Positions 10,996 through 22,210 of a stretch of 64,000 nt of DNA are shown here, piece after piece (position 1 is the stretch's first letter; every line of letters begins with the position of its first letter). A program made the translations under genes and the position numbers. The notes beneath the pieces are model-generated. The model had not been told where the DNA came from. It saw nothing but the letters and a program-made list of their open reading frames with translations, and made no database searches. Origin of the DNA: Mesodorylaimus sp. YZB2_4 (taxonomy: Eukaryota; Nematoda; Enoplea; Dorylaimida; Dorylaimidae); assembly GCA_030248295.1 (NCBI GenBank), contig JASANH010001721.1, positions 62,001 through 126,000 of the forward strand, given 5' to 3'.

Positions 10996-11342
10996 CTACA
11001 GAAATCGACCAGGTTTTTTCCGTACTCAGTTTAAGTGGAGCTAGGGAGGCGCAGGGAGGAAGTCAAAGTGAGCATGAAGCAGCAGTAGAACACGAACTTG
11101 TTGCCCACCGATTCGACCAGTTCGTTGGAGGCTGCATGTACTGTATGTGCTGTATGCGCGTACGACGCTAGCGCTTGTAGTCACGCACGATCCACCCAAT
11201 CTGCTTCTGTTCCCTTGCCCCCCCCCCCGAAATCGACCACGATCGAACACAGGGCGGCAAAATCAGCCAGCGGCGAAAAATTGGCGCCCTGAGCGAAAAA
11301 CGGAGCTCGAGATGGCGCAGGGTATTTTTTAGTATTTATGGT

Positions 11343-11515
11343 ATGTGTGGCCTGGTGGGTTCGGCGTCTGCCTCTCGTGCCTGGTGAGCAGTCATACTGC
11401 GAGTGTTCGACTCGTGGCCGGGTAAATCTTTTTGCGTGCAATGTATCTTTTCGCTCTCGAGTGCGCATATCTAACAATAAGCTCAGTGATGTGGTAAAGC
11501 ATGAGAGCGAACATC
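11343..11515 (+). repeat. tRNA-derived SINE, family 1
   Basis: Box A (TGGCCTGGTGGGTTCGGCG) and box B (GTTCGACTC) are spaced as in a tRNA, followed by a shared body ending CTCGAGTGCGCAT...GATGTGGTAAA.CATGA. Other copies are at 15750-15865, 19735-20370 (several) and 21085-21140. Confidence 0.8.
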
Positions 11516-12252
11516 CTAGATGCTGATTGTTTGTCCCTTCTACCACATCGCGAATATCACAACACATTTAACTCAATCCTCAAAACAACTGCGCTAGATT
11601 ATACTCGCCCCCTTCCCGTCTATCACCTGTTTAACTACTCCATTCATATGACTCATGACAACACTAATAGCATTCATTTTTTAGCATTTCAATATCAAAG
11701 TATCCTGGGATCCTACAGGACATAACGTACAGTTCTTCTGTCCATATTGAATTTATTGAAGCTGCTTTCCATTTCCAGTTTGTGCTTGTACATCCACTCG
11801 CTCGATGACGCAGTAGGCACTATGCGCGAGCAAACTAAACGAGATGAACTGACTACTGAAGCTACCACTTCTTGGACTGGGTGTGCAGTGAATTGATGAG
11901 ATAAAATGGAACATATAAACATTATAGAGAAGCAAGCAATGAAACAGTAACCGCAGCTTCACCTCTTAAAAAAGACTTTCTGGAAGTACTATGATTTTTC
12001 AGCACTGGCTTTTCACGGTACAGATTCCACGACCAGTTCTTTATAGTCAGCGTCTCTAGAACATACAATATGCATACAATGATGCGCAATAACCGGAAAA
12101 CGTTTCGCTTTGCTCTTTATTGACCAGCCCAGGATCGAGAACTGGCTTACTATATCTGGCATCAGTCGCATGGATCACCCGCTTTTTGCAGTCGGCAGAT
12201 TGTGCACAAATTGTACTGCTTCAAACATTGTGGCTCTCACTTCTATCAGATC
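11516..12252 (+). other. intergenic stretch upstream of the Kv gene
   Basis: AT-rich, with no gene-like open frame of note. It probably contains the Kv channel 5' UTR and promoter, but no motif decides a start site. TACTGTA/TACAGTA words recur here as in many non-coding parts of the window. Confidence 0.4.
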
Positions 12253-15200
12253 ATGCAAACAAACCACGAATCCATTCAGTCTAGTCTCGATCTTATCCGA
12301 TTAAACATTTGTGGAAGGCGGTTCGAGATCAGAAAATGTACTGCTTCAAAGTACGCTGAGTCACTGCTAGCCATTCTAGCATCAGATACAAGAGCGGATA
12401 AAGAGCAGCTGCTGCACTCCAGAGGAATTTACCTGATGCCGAGCAACGGCGATACATCGGCAGAAGAGTGGTACGCGGAACGATCGGCCTCAGCCTTTGA
12501 ACTGATCATAGACTATCTGTGCACTGGCCGAATGCACTGTCCGTCCTCAGTTTGCAAGGAAATGCTCAAGCACGAACTGGCCTTTTGGAGATTGTTCGAT
12601 GTTCCATTGGGTGATTGTTGTTGGGACGACGCTGACGAGGACACAGATATCCAAAGGCAGCTAGAGGAAAACCTTGACCATGACAAGGGAAGGCAGAGAC
12701 GACAAGATGAGCAGAGGGTGGACGAGGCTAGTAATGCAGCCAAGTATACAAGGAAGATTGCCGCGTTTTTGAAGAAAGTCACTGGGGATCCCTCCTCATC
12801 GACCGCATCTACAGTAAGCGATGTTAAGTCATGTGGAGATTGCCCTTTGGCACTCACCACTTGCTATTTGCTTGTGCAGGCAAGCCCCAGTTGCATAAAA
12901 AACAGGAAACACCAAGTCGTTCAGGACAAGTAGGACGATTCCGTTAGGGACTGACTGACGCCTTATCGCGTCACTGCTAGAGATGGCAAAGTTTCGCTCT
13001 TTGGTGTTGTCCTGACCAGTGCATAATTTCCTGCTCACAGAACTTGTCATCGCACGAATAAACGCAACACATACAGTACAATACGAGTAGTCCTAACTAA
13101 TTGGCTCGTCCCGACTTTTATGCAACGGAATCTTGGTTGTGAAAGATGGCATCCGGGTGGGCCCAAGTACAAACATCTAGAGTGTAAAGTAATCGATATG
13201 CCATCATCGATTTTTTTGTGACCTTTCTGTGCTCAACAACTATTAAGACAAATGTCCAGGCCTTGTTTGGGCGTGGGATCCTTCCTATCTACGGTATTTG
13301 GGTTCAGTAAGTTCGGAAAACTATAAATATTAGAAAAAAGCAGGCTAAAGATCTTGATCGTTTCCTTTCAGTCATGTCTGACGTGAGCGTACGTGTCTTT
13401 TTGTCATGCTTTCAATCTCAGCTTACAGCGCCCCTTCACAGTTTGCTGAATCCGTGATGAATTCTTAGGGATTGATGCTGAATGTTGTGCGCAGCAGATG
13501 CGCCAAGGAATTGATCGCATGAGTTTTACATTTAAAAGCGGGTGGCTCTGCATTGCCTATACCCACGCAGTTGGCGACCAGCCGTGGCAGAACTTCGAAG
13601 CTCTCCCCCGGTCTATTAGGAGGGCAATTGCACCTATGTTCACTTATTGGACAGTCCGGTCCAATGGATAGGATAGAAGGGACTCACAGACGACCTGGAA
13701 GTCTGTGTAGTAGTGGTGCTTTTGATTATTGGCATGGTACGCTAGTAAGTGCACTGATAAGTGCTTGGTGAGAGAATAAATACAGAATTCAATAGTTTCT
13801 CGCTCCCATCCCTTCTACTAGATGGTTGAGCGGTTTTGCTTCCTTCCTACATTCTTTTCTTCATGGGACTTCCAATCTGTTTTGGCTATAGCCAACCAGC
13901 AGTCGAGATGATAAACGAGGCCGTGAGCCGGCCAACTCTCACGGCTAGTTTTCTCTGCCGTCAGCACCTTCTTTGAGGGGGCACCTCCTTTGAGGGCACC
14001 TGTGCCAGCATCAGCGTTCCAGGATGATCCTGGACCAGAGGAAAGGGACCTTCCCGATTGGTGTTCGACGACCAGTTTCCTGCTTTTCTATTCTTTCTAC
14101 TCATGACGGTACTGGGTGAGTCACCCAGAGCCAGCAACGAAGGTACTTACTCTCCTTCTCTGAGAGCGGGCATACCGAACTATTGGCCTCAGTCGAAATA
14201 GAACTGGGACCTCCCAGTCACGGCTGCTGGCCCACGCAATGTGGGACCATCGCCTTGATCAACTGAGCCACTGCAGCTCCTCTCTTCTTCTCTTGCCATC
14301 CGTACCAGTATCTCCTTCCTGTCAGCACGCACTCAGGCCAGTAGTCCCCAGTCCAATACCTAACTGAAACCATCAGGTCCGGGTACACTAACACTGGAGT
14401 CAATGGGCTGTGGAGTTGTTGATGGGTGTTGCCCAAGGAACGAGTACAATCGCGCAGCCCACCATCACAGCAGGTATTGTTCACTGTCGCCACCACGCCG
14501 CACTAGTATGGGACTCACGCAGGACCAAGAGATCCGGCTACAATCGTCGGGTCATCGAGAGAACTCTAACCTGCCCGGGCAGGACAGCATGGCCGGGCAT
14601 TATACCGTATACGTGGTGATCTGGTCTGGGAACTAGTCATGCCAATCGGTCTCGCTTTGGCCCCCACCAGAGATGAATACAAATATGAATGTGCATCAGG
14701 TGCATGCTAAATGTTTTATGCCAATAGAGTACCTACATTGAAGGCTCGTTTATACTAACCGTAGTTCTCTGTGACTGCGCGCTCAGGACAGAGTTCTCTG
14801 CCACTCTGTGACCGAGAGGGCGTTTATACCGCCTCCAGAGTCCCTGATCCAGAGCGCACTGTCCTGTGTTTTCAGAAACTGGGATTCTGTCCCTGCGTCT
14901 AGAGAGGCGCTGTCCCAGAGAAAAACATTTTCTGCTCTCTGCACAACGCGGCGTAAACCAGTCGAAAACAGGGGCTTTATGCCGGACAGAGATCCCATAC
15001 ATATACCGGTACTGTACGATACACGAAAGCAGAACGATGTTATAACCATATGCACAATTGCTTTGCTGTAGTGGTTTTGATCGATAAGAGTGGGATGCCC
15101 GATCACTAGGCGGATGACTGGCTGATCAATCCGCTGTTTGATATGATCGGGTAATCGATATGATCAGCTGATCTGATCTTATTGATCGATTGATCGAGTG

Positions 15201-17409
15201 AGGGAGTGAGTGAGTGATCGATCGATGAATCATATTATTAAGTAAATCAAACAACAGATTGGGTGATCGATCACTCAATTAACCGAGTAATATAAATGAT
15301 CAGATCGATCATATTGACTGATCGAATGGTCGCAATTTTTAATCGAATACTCGAGTTAAGCAACATGATCAATAAATCAGACACACCCAATGATCTGAGC
15401 GTCATATTGTGAGCTCTTTGAAGGTGAAAAACTAGGTTCAGAAAATGAGGAAATACAGGTCAAAATCGCTCTTAAAACCGAAATTTCGACTTCAGTTTCG
15501 GATTGAGCAATAAATGCTGCATCGGCTAACACTCTGTTCAAAATTTTATAGGCGATCGCCGATTTTTAGAATCGATAGAAACGGCTCCCTGCGTTTTTGC
15601 ACAAAAAGGCAAAGGTTGTGCAAAAACGCAAGGACAAAGCGCGCAGGGACACCGATCGGGGACTCAGTACGGGCGCCTAGGCCTGGTCGCTTTTATACTC
15701 ATTTTCCTGACTTCGATGCATTTACATATACTGGTCACCGAATTTTCACGGGTTACGGAGTCTGCCTCTCACGCTGGGTGCGCACTTACAGGGGAGGGTT
15801 CGACTCCCACCTCGGTACAAAATGATTGTCAAATACTGTATGCCTTAGCCCTCGAGTGCGCCTTATGGTGCTTGGCTATGCATGAAGTATGACATGTGAT
15901 GAGGGTCCAGTGAAATCTGGGAAAGAGTACAGTAGTCTTCGAACATGAAAATTTGGGACCATTCCAAGCAGTGAGCCGCTCTGTCACAGATAACTCGGTG
16001 ATACAGTAAAGGAGAGTTGAGACACCCATTACATAACGTACTGTACCCATTCTTTCAGGCCTTCAGCTCCCTCTCAATATTTTTCATCGGCCTGGCAGTG
16101 GTCAATTTGGTGGTCAGCACCTTACCGTCTCTTCAAACCTGCACAAACCAAACTGAGACACCAAGCGATAACGTCCAGACTACTCTGTCTAGCCCTGCTA
16201 ACCTGAGCACGACCAAACCTGCCGTCGGAGCACCCAGGTTCTTCGGTTTCAGCTATCGAGAGAACTGCGAAGGAAGTATCATCTTCGAAATCGTGGAGTC
16301 CATCTGCGTTGGGTGGTTCACGTTTGAATGGCTACTTCGATTTGCATGCGCCAATAAGAAGTGCGCATTTGTCAGGTCGCCCCTGAACATAGTGGACTTG
16401 CTGGTCATCATCCCATTTTACGTGGATATTATCGTGTGGTCCATCCATGCAGACACTTCCCGTCGTCACCACGGAATGAAGAGTCTCATGGCCGTCCTCC
16501 GCATGTTCCGTATCTTCCGTCTCTTCAACGTGGTTCGCTTGGCTCGTTATTCCGAGAGCCTGAAACTAATGGGCGCCAGTTTGTGGAAAAGTCGCAACGA
16601 ATTATGCATTTTGATCGTGTTCATAGGTTTTACTATGACCATATTCGCATCCGTTATATTTTTTTGCGAGAAGGACCTGAACGATACGGCCTTCACCAGC
16701 ATCCCCTACACCCTCTGGTGGGCAGTGGTCACCATCACTACAGTCGGGTATGTCGAGGGGGCGTGCTGGTCACAGCATCATCTTCACTGTAGTTTCTGCC
16801 CATCCGGGCCGAAATCCCAATGCTTACTTTTGAGAAACTACCCTTTCCATGAGCACACAAAGGCCACTTTCAGGCGCGACTCGTACAGTAAGCATTGTGT
16901 GATAGGCATGCTTGGCCCGTGGAGAAAGTAGTGTATCTGGTTGACGCATACAGTACATCAGCTGCCGTAATTGGCCGCTCGATACTCTCCTCCAAGCGAG
17001 GCTGAAACCCGTCGGGTTGATGACTCTGGCTGCCTGAAGGCGGTTGACCATCCGCTCCCCGCGCCATCTTCTCCAATGTAGGGCGGCTATCCAGCCAATC
17101 ACAGTGACCACCCCACCAGCTGCAATACGCTCACGTATCTCCGTCCTCTACTGCAGGTACGGCGACATGGTTCCCCAAAGCATAGCTGGCAAATTATTCG
17201 CGTCGGTGTGCTGTGTGACTGGCATTTTGATTATGGCCTTCCCAGTTTCCATCCTGGTCGAACACTTTCATCGCCTGTACAGAAAACGAGCCAAGAAGTC
17301 ACCACCCCACAGACTTGCCGTGATGTTATCACCCACTGAAATTGGGATTGTACAAAAAAGTGTCATTCCTCGCCGTGCATCCGTTTATGAAATGACTAGC
17401 AAACTTTGA
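12253..17409 (+). CDS. voltage-gated potassium channel subunit (Kv, non-Shaker type)
   Basis: A pore-forming or modulatory subunit of a plasma-membrane K+ channel. Exons 12253-12813, 16059-16747 and 17157-17409 join in frame to 500 residues. Exon 1 is the cytosolic T1 tetramerisation domain with the zinc signature H-x5-C-x20-CC (from MHCPSSVC to GDCC), which marks Kv2/3/4-type rather than Shaker channels. Exon 2 has S1 (SLSIFFIGLAVVNLVV), S2 (ICVGWFTFEWLLRF), S3 (SPLNIVDLLVIIPFYVDI), S4, S5 and the pore helix (SIPYTLWWAVVTITTVG). Exon 3 gives YGDM and S6 (GILIMAFPVSILVEHF). The selectivity filter TVGYGD is therefore split by intron 2. Unusual points: S4 reads LRMFRIFRLFNVVRLAR, with Asn at the fourth arginine position, and S6 has PVS rather than PxP. 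Intron 1 (3.2 kb) holds SINE and GATC-rich repeats; intron 2 holds another repeat. The start is the first ATG in the open exon; upstream exons are possible. Confidence 0.93.
13890..14290 (-). repeat. tRNA-derived SINE-like repeat, family 2
   Basis: Inverted partner of 4630-5050, with the same order of blocks from CAGTGGCTCAGTTGATCAAGG to GGTTGGCTATAGCC. It lies inside intron 1 of the Kv gene. Confidence 0.7.
15070..15390. repeat. GATC-rich low-complexity tract
   Basis: About 19 GATC words in roughly 320 bases, many as overlapping GATCGATC or TGATCGATTGATCGA, mixed with GAGTGAGTGA. It is in Kv intron 1. It looks like a decayed tandem repeat. Confidence 0.6.
15750..15865 (+). repeat. tRNA-derived SINE, family 1
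   Basis: Box B is GGTTCGACTCC, preceded by GTCTGCCTCTCACGCTGGG and followed by the CCCTCGAGTGCGCC body. The first part of box A is degraded. It is in Kv intron 1. Confidence 0.7.
16915..17100 (-). repeat. dispersed repeat, family 5, inside Kv intron 2
   Basis: Its reverse complement matches 39095-39300: CCTACATTGGAGAAGAT, ATCAACCCGACGGGTTTCAG, GGAG.GTATCGAGCGGCCAA, and CCAGATACACTAC. This insertion accounts for much of the length of the intron that splits the channel's selectivity filter. Confidence 0.75.
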
Positions 17410-17664
17410 ATTTTAGCTCCTTCTATTGGTTACTAATGTAGTGCGTACGATATTCATAGCATTCCTTCTCATGTCTCATCTCCGCCAGTAAAAAATCCAC
17501 AAAGTTCCAAGCCACCACGCACCACATACAGTAACTTATTCAAGCAACCACGCACCACAAATTTATCTTAACCAGCAAATTTGGCCAACAATCTCTCAAT
17601 AATCTCACGAAAAAAATCTATTAGATAACCAATGGCTATTTTTCACGATCACGAACAGCTTCGA

Positions 17665-19168
17665 TTACTCTTTTTTAACCGAATGAGCAGATTTCGTATG
17701 AATTGTCCAATGCTTCTTCTCACACGAAGGATCGCAATAACGAGCTGGACAACGCGCTGTCTCATCGACGCAACGTTTGCACGCAAGAAATGGCCTCTGA
17801 CCCGGCATTTTCTTCTGTCCGCAATTCGCGCAATATTCGATCGAATGCACTTGAGCCTTGTGCCTGAGCCAATCGCCTTTCTGACATTCAATGTTGCAAT
17901 AGCGAGCCTTGTGATGAACGTTTCCCTTGACACAAAGTCTGCACGTCCACAATCGTTCGGCTCCAATATATGAACTTCGACCGCAAGTGGCGCAGAATTT
18001 TTCTTTTCCAAACACCAAAAACTAAAATTCAAAACTGCTATCATGGTCGACAACAGGAAAAAATCTGAAAATAGCGTAGACAGAAAGGGTGAATGATAGC
18101 AGCAAATGCCTCTTTCTTTCTGATATGTCCCCCTAAGGGCTGTATCTGCTGTAAATAAAAGATTCGAAAACATTTATCCAAGCTGAAAAATGTCACCTTG
18201 AACCCTTGTGGACCGAATTTTTTGAAAAGGTACGTCAAGTAATCGTTCGGTTGTTCCTTATTATCGGCGATGACGCATAAAATGATTTCGCGATGGCTGG
18301 AGCTCCAATGGGGTACTGCTGCTTCGAATTTTTTCAAAAAGCTTTTTTTCGTTTCGCCAACATCCGGACACTTGGCAAGTTCGAGCTTGCTACGTTCGCA
18401 ATTAATCAGATGCGAAATAGGCAATTCATCAAATCCGGGCGAATTTTCGACGTAGTATTTGAATTTAGAAATCGTGAACGAAGCCCAGTCTATGTAGGTT
18501 TCTAATAAGCCGACTATAATGGCAGGAAGCAGCTCGCGACTTATATTACTCAGGATGATGTTGGCATCCAACTCACAATCAGTACATTCAAGGCGTGCAG
18601 CTTTCTTCACTGCTGCGACAGTTTGTAAATAGGCGGGTAGAAATACCAATGGAATAATCGATGCGCTCTTTTCTTTAGTTGCTAGTCGTTCGATTAATTC
18701 AGTCACGACATTTTGAAATTGATCAGAATGCTGTTCCTCAATTAAAAGGCGACGCAAAATTATATGAAAATGCGTAATTAGATTCAAAAATATTTCTTTA
18801 TTGGCTTTTACCAGCGATCCACCGACATCGGAAGCATTCATTTCAGCGAGGCCTTCTATAGCGCAAATATAGTCCGCCAGGAATCTACGTTCCTTATGCA
18901 CATCGCTAAGACTGCCCCAAAATTTAGAGAAATGTTTGACGTCCACTTTAACACCATCTTCGAAAATTGCTTGTCGAATCATCGAGGCCGCACGGGGCAC
19001 AGGCGGCGTAATAAAATAGGTACAATCATATCGAAACGGCAACGCCCAATATCGTCTACTTCGAATATTAGTCATATTACAAACGTTGACCCGAAATTCG
19101 ATCATTGACAAATTCCATTGTCCATAGTCAATGTCCATTCTTCCGTCCGAATTGGAATTCTTTTGCAT
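17665..19168 (-). CDS. MYND zinc finger protein (two MYND fingers at C-terminus)
   Basis: Exon 1 runs from ATG 19168 to 18197 and exon 2 from 18021 to 17665. The donor AAG|GTGACA and acceptor TTGAATTTTAG join them in phase 0, giving about 440 residues. Exon 1 is an alpha-helical region with no domain I recognise (FLADYICAIEGLAEMN, LVFLPAYLQTVAAVKKA). Exon 2 is two tandem MYND-type zinc fingers: FCATC..., then ARYCNIECQKGDWLRH, then YCANC..., then ARYCDPSCEKKHWTIH. MYND fingers bind proline-rich peptides and serve as protein contacts. If the junction is not used, exon 2 would lack an ATG of its own, which favours one gene. Exon 1 is open further upstream to 19255 without another ATG. The Kv gene converges from the other side, leaving 255 bases between stops. 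Confidence 0.75.
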
Positions 19169-19255
19169 TCTCTTTTTCAAACAGGTACCTACGAGCACTA
19201 AAAGGAGCAAAGAAAACTTAGACTCGCACGATAGATTCGACTTATAATTGAGCAC

Positions 19256-19734
19256 GGGGAAAAAAGAGAGCAGAAAGCTGCTTGAAAATTGCGCCTACAA
19301 AAAATCAAGAAGCCATTTTCTATCTAAATGCAGAGAAGAGAGTAAGTATCTAGAAAGATAGATATCTAATCTAGATAGGTAGCTCATCGCCAACGGCCAA
19401 AAAACGTATCTGTGCAAAAACAGAACAAAGAAGTCCGGTGCAAAGCGCACAGCACCTGCGCACCACAACGTAAAGGCGGGAAGTCAAACTCGAACCGCTG
19501 TCCACAGACTGTCAAGGCCGTCTTCTTGGGATAGCTAGCGGCCAGATCAGTAGAGATGGTCTGTAGGCTGCGATCTCAATGTACAGGATAGACCGCGTTT
19601 CTATGTGCACTATTTGCAGAAGCTTGTCAAGGTGATGTGAGTGTATTCCCACGAAATAGGTGTGGCACAATGATAGCTTGTTCATGTACCACATCACCAA
19701 ACGCTTGAACACACTTGAGTGTGAAGGGATACAT
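19256..19734 (+). other. intergenic stretch without gene
   Basis: A short AGATA/TATCT-rich patch at 19350-19382 (TCTAGAAAGATAGATATCTA). No coding frame is supported. Confidence 0.4.
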
Positions 19735-20370
19735 TACTCAAGAAATGACTTACCTGGCCGCGAGTCGAACACTCGCCCGTAACTATAACCTGTTTTCTTT
19801 GAGAATATACACGCCCTCCACGTTAGCGCATAGGCCGCGCGTACATTCCCAAAGAAAACAGATAGTAACCCCGCACATGGCGTGAGCCTGACCCACCAGT
19901 CTGGCAGGCTCGTGGCCTGGCGGGTTAGGTGTCTACCTCCCACGTCAGGGGCGCAGTTCGACTCGCGGTCTGCTAGATCATGTCGTGTGTAATGCGCAAA
20001 ATCCTTGGCTCGCCCTAGGACAGGCTAGGGCTGACCAAAGGATGGCTCAAGCCACAGGAACAATCCGCGCAGTCCAAGGGCACTTCTAGATGCTTTTACT
20101 CCCACACCCACAAGGCCGTACTGTAGACTCACAATTCGGGGAGCAGCCAGTGATAGCTCCCCCCTCTCACAAGGTAGACTATCTACACGCGTGCTAGGTT
20201 CGAATCCTACCGGCCTCGTGGCCTGGTGGGTTAGGCGTCTGCCTCTCACGCCAGGTGCGCAGTTACGGGCGAATGTTCGACTCGCGGGCCGGTAAATCAT
20301 TTCGTGTAAAGTGTGTTTCTCCACCCTCGAGTGCGCATACTCGTTTGGCGATGTGGTAAAACATGACATG
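19735..20370 (+). repeat. cluster of family 1 tRNA-derived SINE copies
   Basis: There are three copies. The first, inverted at 19735-19855, keeps the box-B part (CGAGTGTTCGACTCGCGGCC on its own strand). The second, direct at 19912-19995, keeps box A and a shortened box B. The third is nearly complete at 20212-20370: GTGGCCTGGTGGGTTAGGCG, TGTTCGACTCGCGG, CCCTCGAGTGCGCATACTC, GATGTGGTAAAACATGA, then CATGA repeats. A separate tRNA-like T-arm (AGGTTCGAATCCTACC) lies just before the third copy at 20192-20208. A tail-only fragment is at 21085-21140. Confidence 0.8.
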
Positions 20371-20689
20371 ACATGAAACATGGATCAATCATGCTACTAG
20401 GCTTTACTTTACTAGGCCCGCGGGCGGATACCTCTAAACGAATATAACCAACCAAGTGAAGAGTACTAACAGGAAGGGAGCTGGGGATGATACCCAACCG
20501 CACGGTCGACGAGCAGACCAGATAGGCTGACCCAGAGGCTGTACGGGCTACCTGGCAGAACCAGTCAGGATTAGATCTAGGCTCGCTCTGCTCTCATTTA
20601 GAGGGCTGAGCAGGAAGTACACGTGTGCCGGGCGGTCTAAACCGGATAGGGAAGGAGCCTTTATCATTAGATGCGGGCTGAAAGCCGTA

Positions 20690-20890
20690 CGTGTCAGCCG
20701 TCAAAGGGGTTCTGACGGACCTGAGCCCGAAGTGCTCACAAAGCAAGTCCACTGCCGATGGCTGCAAATCAAACCGGGCACTCGACCTCAGTCTCCCTCT
20801 TGGTCTAGTGACAGCCCTGACTGTAGGAGAGGCGGACCAGCTCCCTGAACCGGTGCACTGTAATACGACTGGGTCCGTATTGCTGGAGGG
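20690..20890 (-). repeat. tRNA-like dispersed repeat, family 3
   Basis: On the minus strand it reads GTGCACCGGTTCAGGGAGC, then a shared GTCAGGGC block, then TGTGAGCACTTCGGGCTCAG and CCGTCAGAACCCCTTTGACG. The same blocks occur in order at 27965-28150, and the head occurs at 56575-56640. Confidence 0.7.
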
Positions 20891-21183
20891 AGTGGCCGGT
20901 GGAGCTTTTGTACCACGCTGCAAACCCAGAGCAGCCTACTAAGTCATCCGGCCTAGTCCATGACTGAAACGTCACCCTGACTGGTGACGCTCCCAGCTGC
21001 CGGCTCCGTGCAGGGTATCGATTGCCAGTCGAGCCTCTACAGCACCAATAAGGCAGGAGAGCATAGTCCGTGCCTATTACATGTGTCCCCTCACCCTCGA
21101 GTGTGCATAAGCGTCTGGGCGATGCGGTAAAACATGAACATGTGAGATCCAACCTCCTTCGATGCAAACACCATACAGTTCGG

Positions 21184-21732
21184 TAGCGTTCGACCGGGGC
21201 CCCCGACCCCGACCCCGACCCCGAAAAATTATGGTCGGGGTTGGGGTTATAAAATTGTATATTAAATTATGAATTGTTTGCTAACAAGAAGTGCAAGCAG
21301 AGAATCTTCTTGAGCTAGCTATACAAAGTATACCTCTGACAAGCACTTTTACTAAGAAATACAATCTGCGTGCTATCGGCTACAATAGTCTGCATCTGTA
21401 TGCTCCAGCAAAGAAGACGGGTGAAGATGAGGAAACTTCTGATGAGGAGGAAAATATGGAATCTGATCGTGAGCCAGAGGGTGTATCTGATGACGATGAC
21501 CAATAGGAGTAAAGATAATTCAGTGCATGGATATACGTAGTGTATAACTTGGATTCTTATTTTCACTTGGTATCTATCTAATAAGAAATGCATGATTCCT
21601 GTCTAAAATTTTGTCGTCATTTCTGAGGAGATCAGTGACATCCGCTAAAAGTATTCTGCACATGCACAATCAATTGGGCTTAAAAATTCAAATCCAATAA
21701 GCACCCCCGACCCCGACCCCGGTCGAGCGCTA
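21184..21732. mobile_element. hAT-type non-autonomous DNA transposon with exact 8-bp target duplication
   Basis: The left end TAGCGTTCGACCGGGG and the inverted right end TAGCGCTCGACCGGGG match at 15 of 16 bases, and both run into CCCCGACCCC repeats. The element is flanked by exact 8-base direct repeats CAGTTCGG at 21176-21183 and 21733-21740. An 8-bp target duplication and TAGNG termini are hallmarks of the hAT superfamily. Inside is a short acidic ORF at 21291-21506 (ends GVSDDDDQ), too short to be a transposase; it may be a remnant or chance. The element is 549 bases. Confidence 0.85.
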
Positions 21733-22069
21733 CAGTTCGGTGAGCAGAAACTGACATGCTTGAGCTGGCAACAACGAATTCGTCACACGAGTGTTGCGCC
21801 TTTTCGCCACTGTCACCCAGCTGATGCACATGCTTTGGTGTAGCCAAGATGCACCCTGCCTCCTTGCCAACTTGCTGCTATCATTCTCATACCACTCAGA
21901 CGTGCTGCATGTAGAAGCATCTAGTCTACAGACTGATCGTGAGACCCCCTAAACCTCTTAACCGTGGGTACACTCCACTGGTTCACGATTGAAGGTCCTG
22001 GCTGACAGCTATCATTGTGGGAGCTTGAGATTCGGATTAGTGATATCGTTGGCCAGCGGGCATATGAGA

Positions 22070-22210
22070 ATGCGACCGATCAAAGTCGGCGGGACAAAAA
22101 TTAACTGAAGAAAGGCCAGTCTCGCGGCTATGCCTGCGGCTGGAACATCAACCACACAGGCTGGAGTCTTCCAGACAGGGGTGATCAACATTGCTCAATA
22201 TCGCTTTCGC
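22070..22210 (+). repeat. dispersed repeat, family 6
   Basis: Diverged relative of 5645-5800 and 32120-32185, sharing AGTCGGCGGGACAAAAA with the 32 kb copy and AGTCTCGCGGCTAT plus AACATCAACC with the 5.7 kb copy. The rest of 21741-22684 shows no gene. Confidence 0.45.

Noticed and set aside
12513..12860. 115-codon minus-strand frame
   Set aside because: Shadow of the Kv T1 exon, which has a clear zinc signature on the plus strand.
20150..20225. Possible real tRNA gene with T-arm AGGTTCGAATCCTACC
   Set aside because: No matching acceptor stem or clean D and anticodon arms upstream, and it lies within a SINE cluster; treated as a SINE or tRNA relic.
21291..21506. 71-codon acidic ORF inside the hAT-type element
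   Set aside because: Too short for a transposase and without recognisable hAT dimerisation motif; left as a note in the element.
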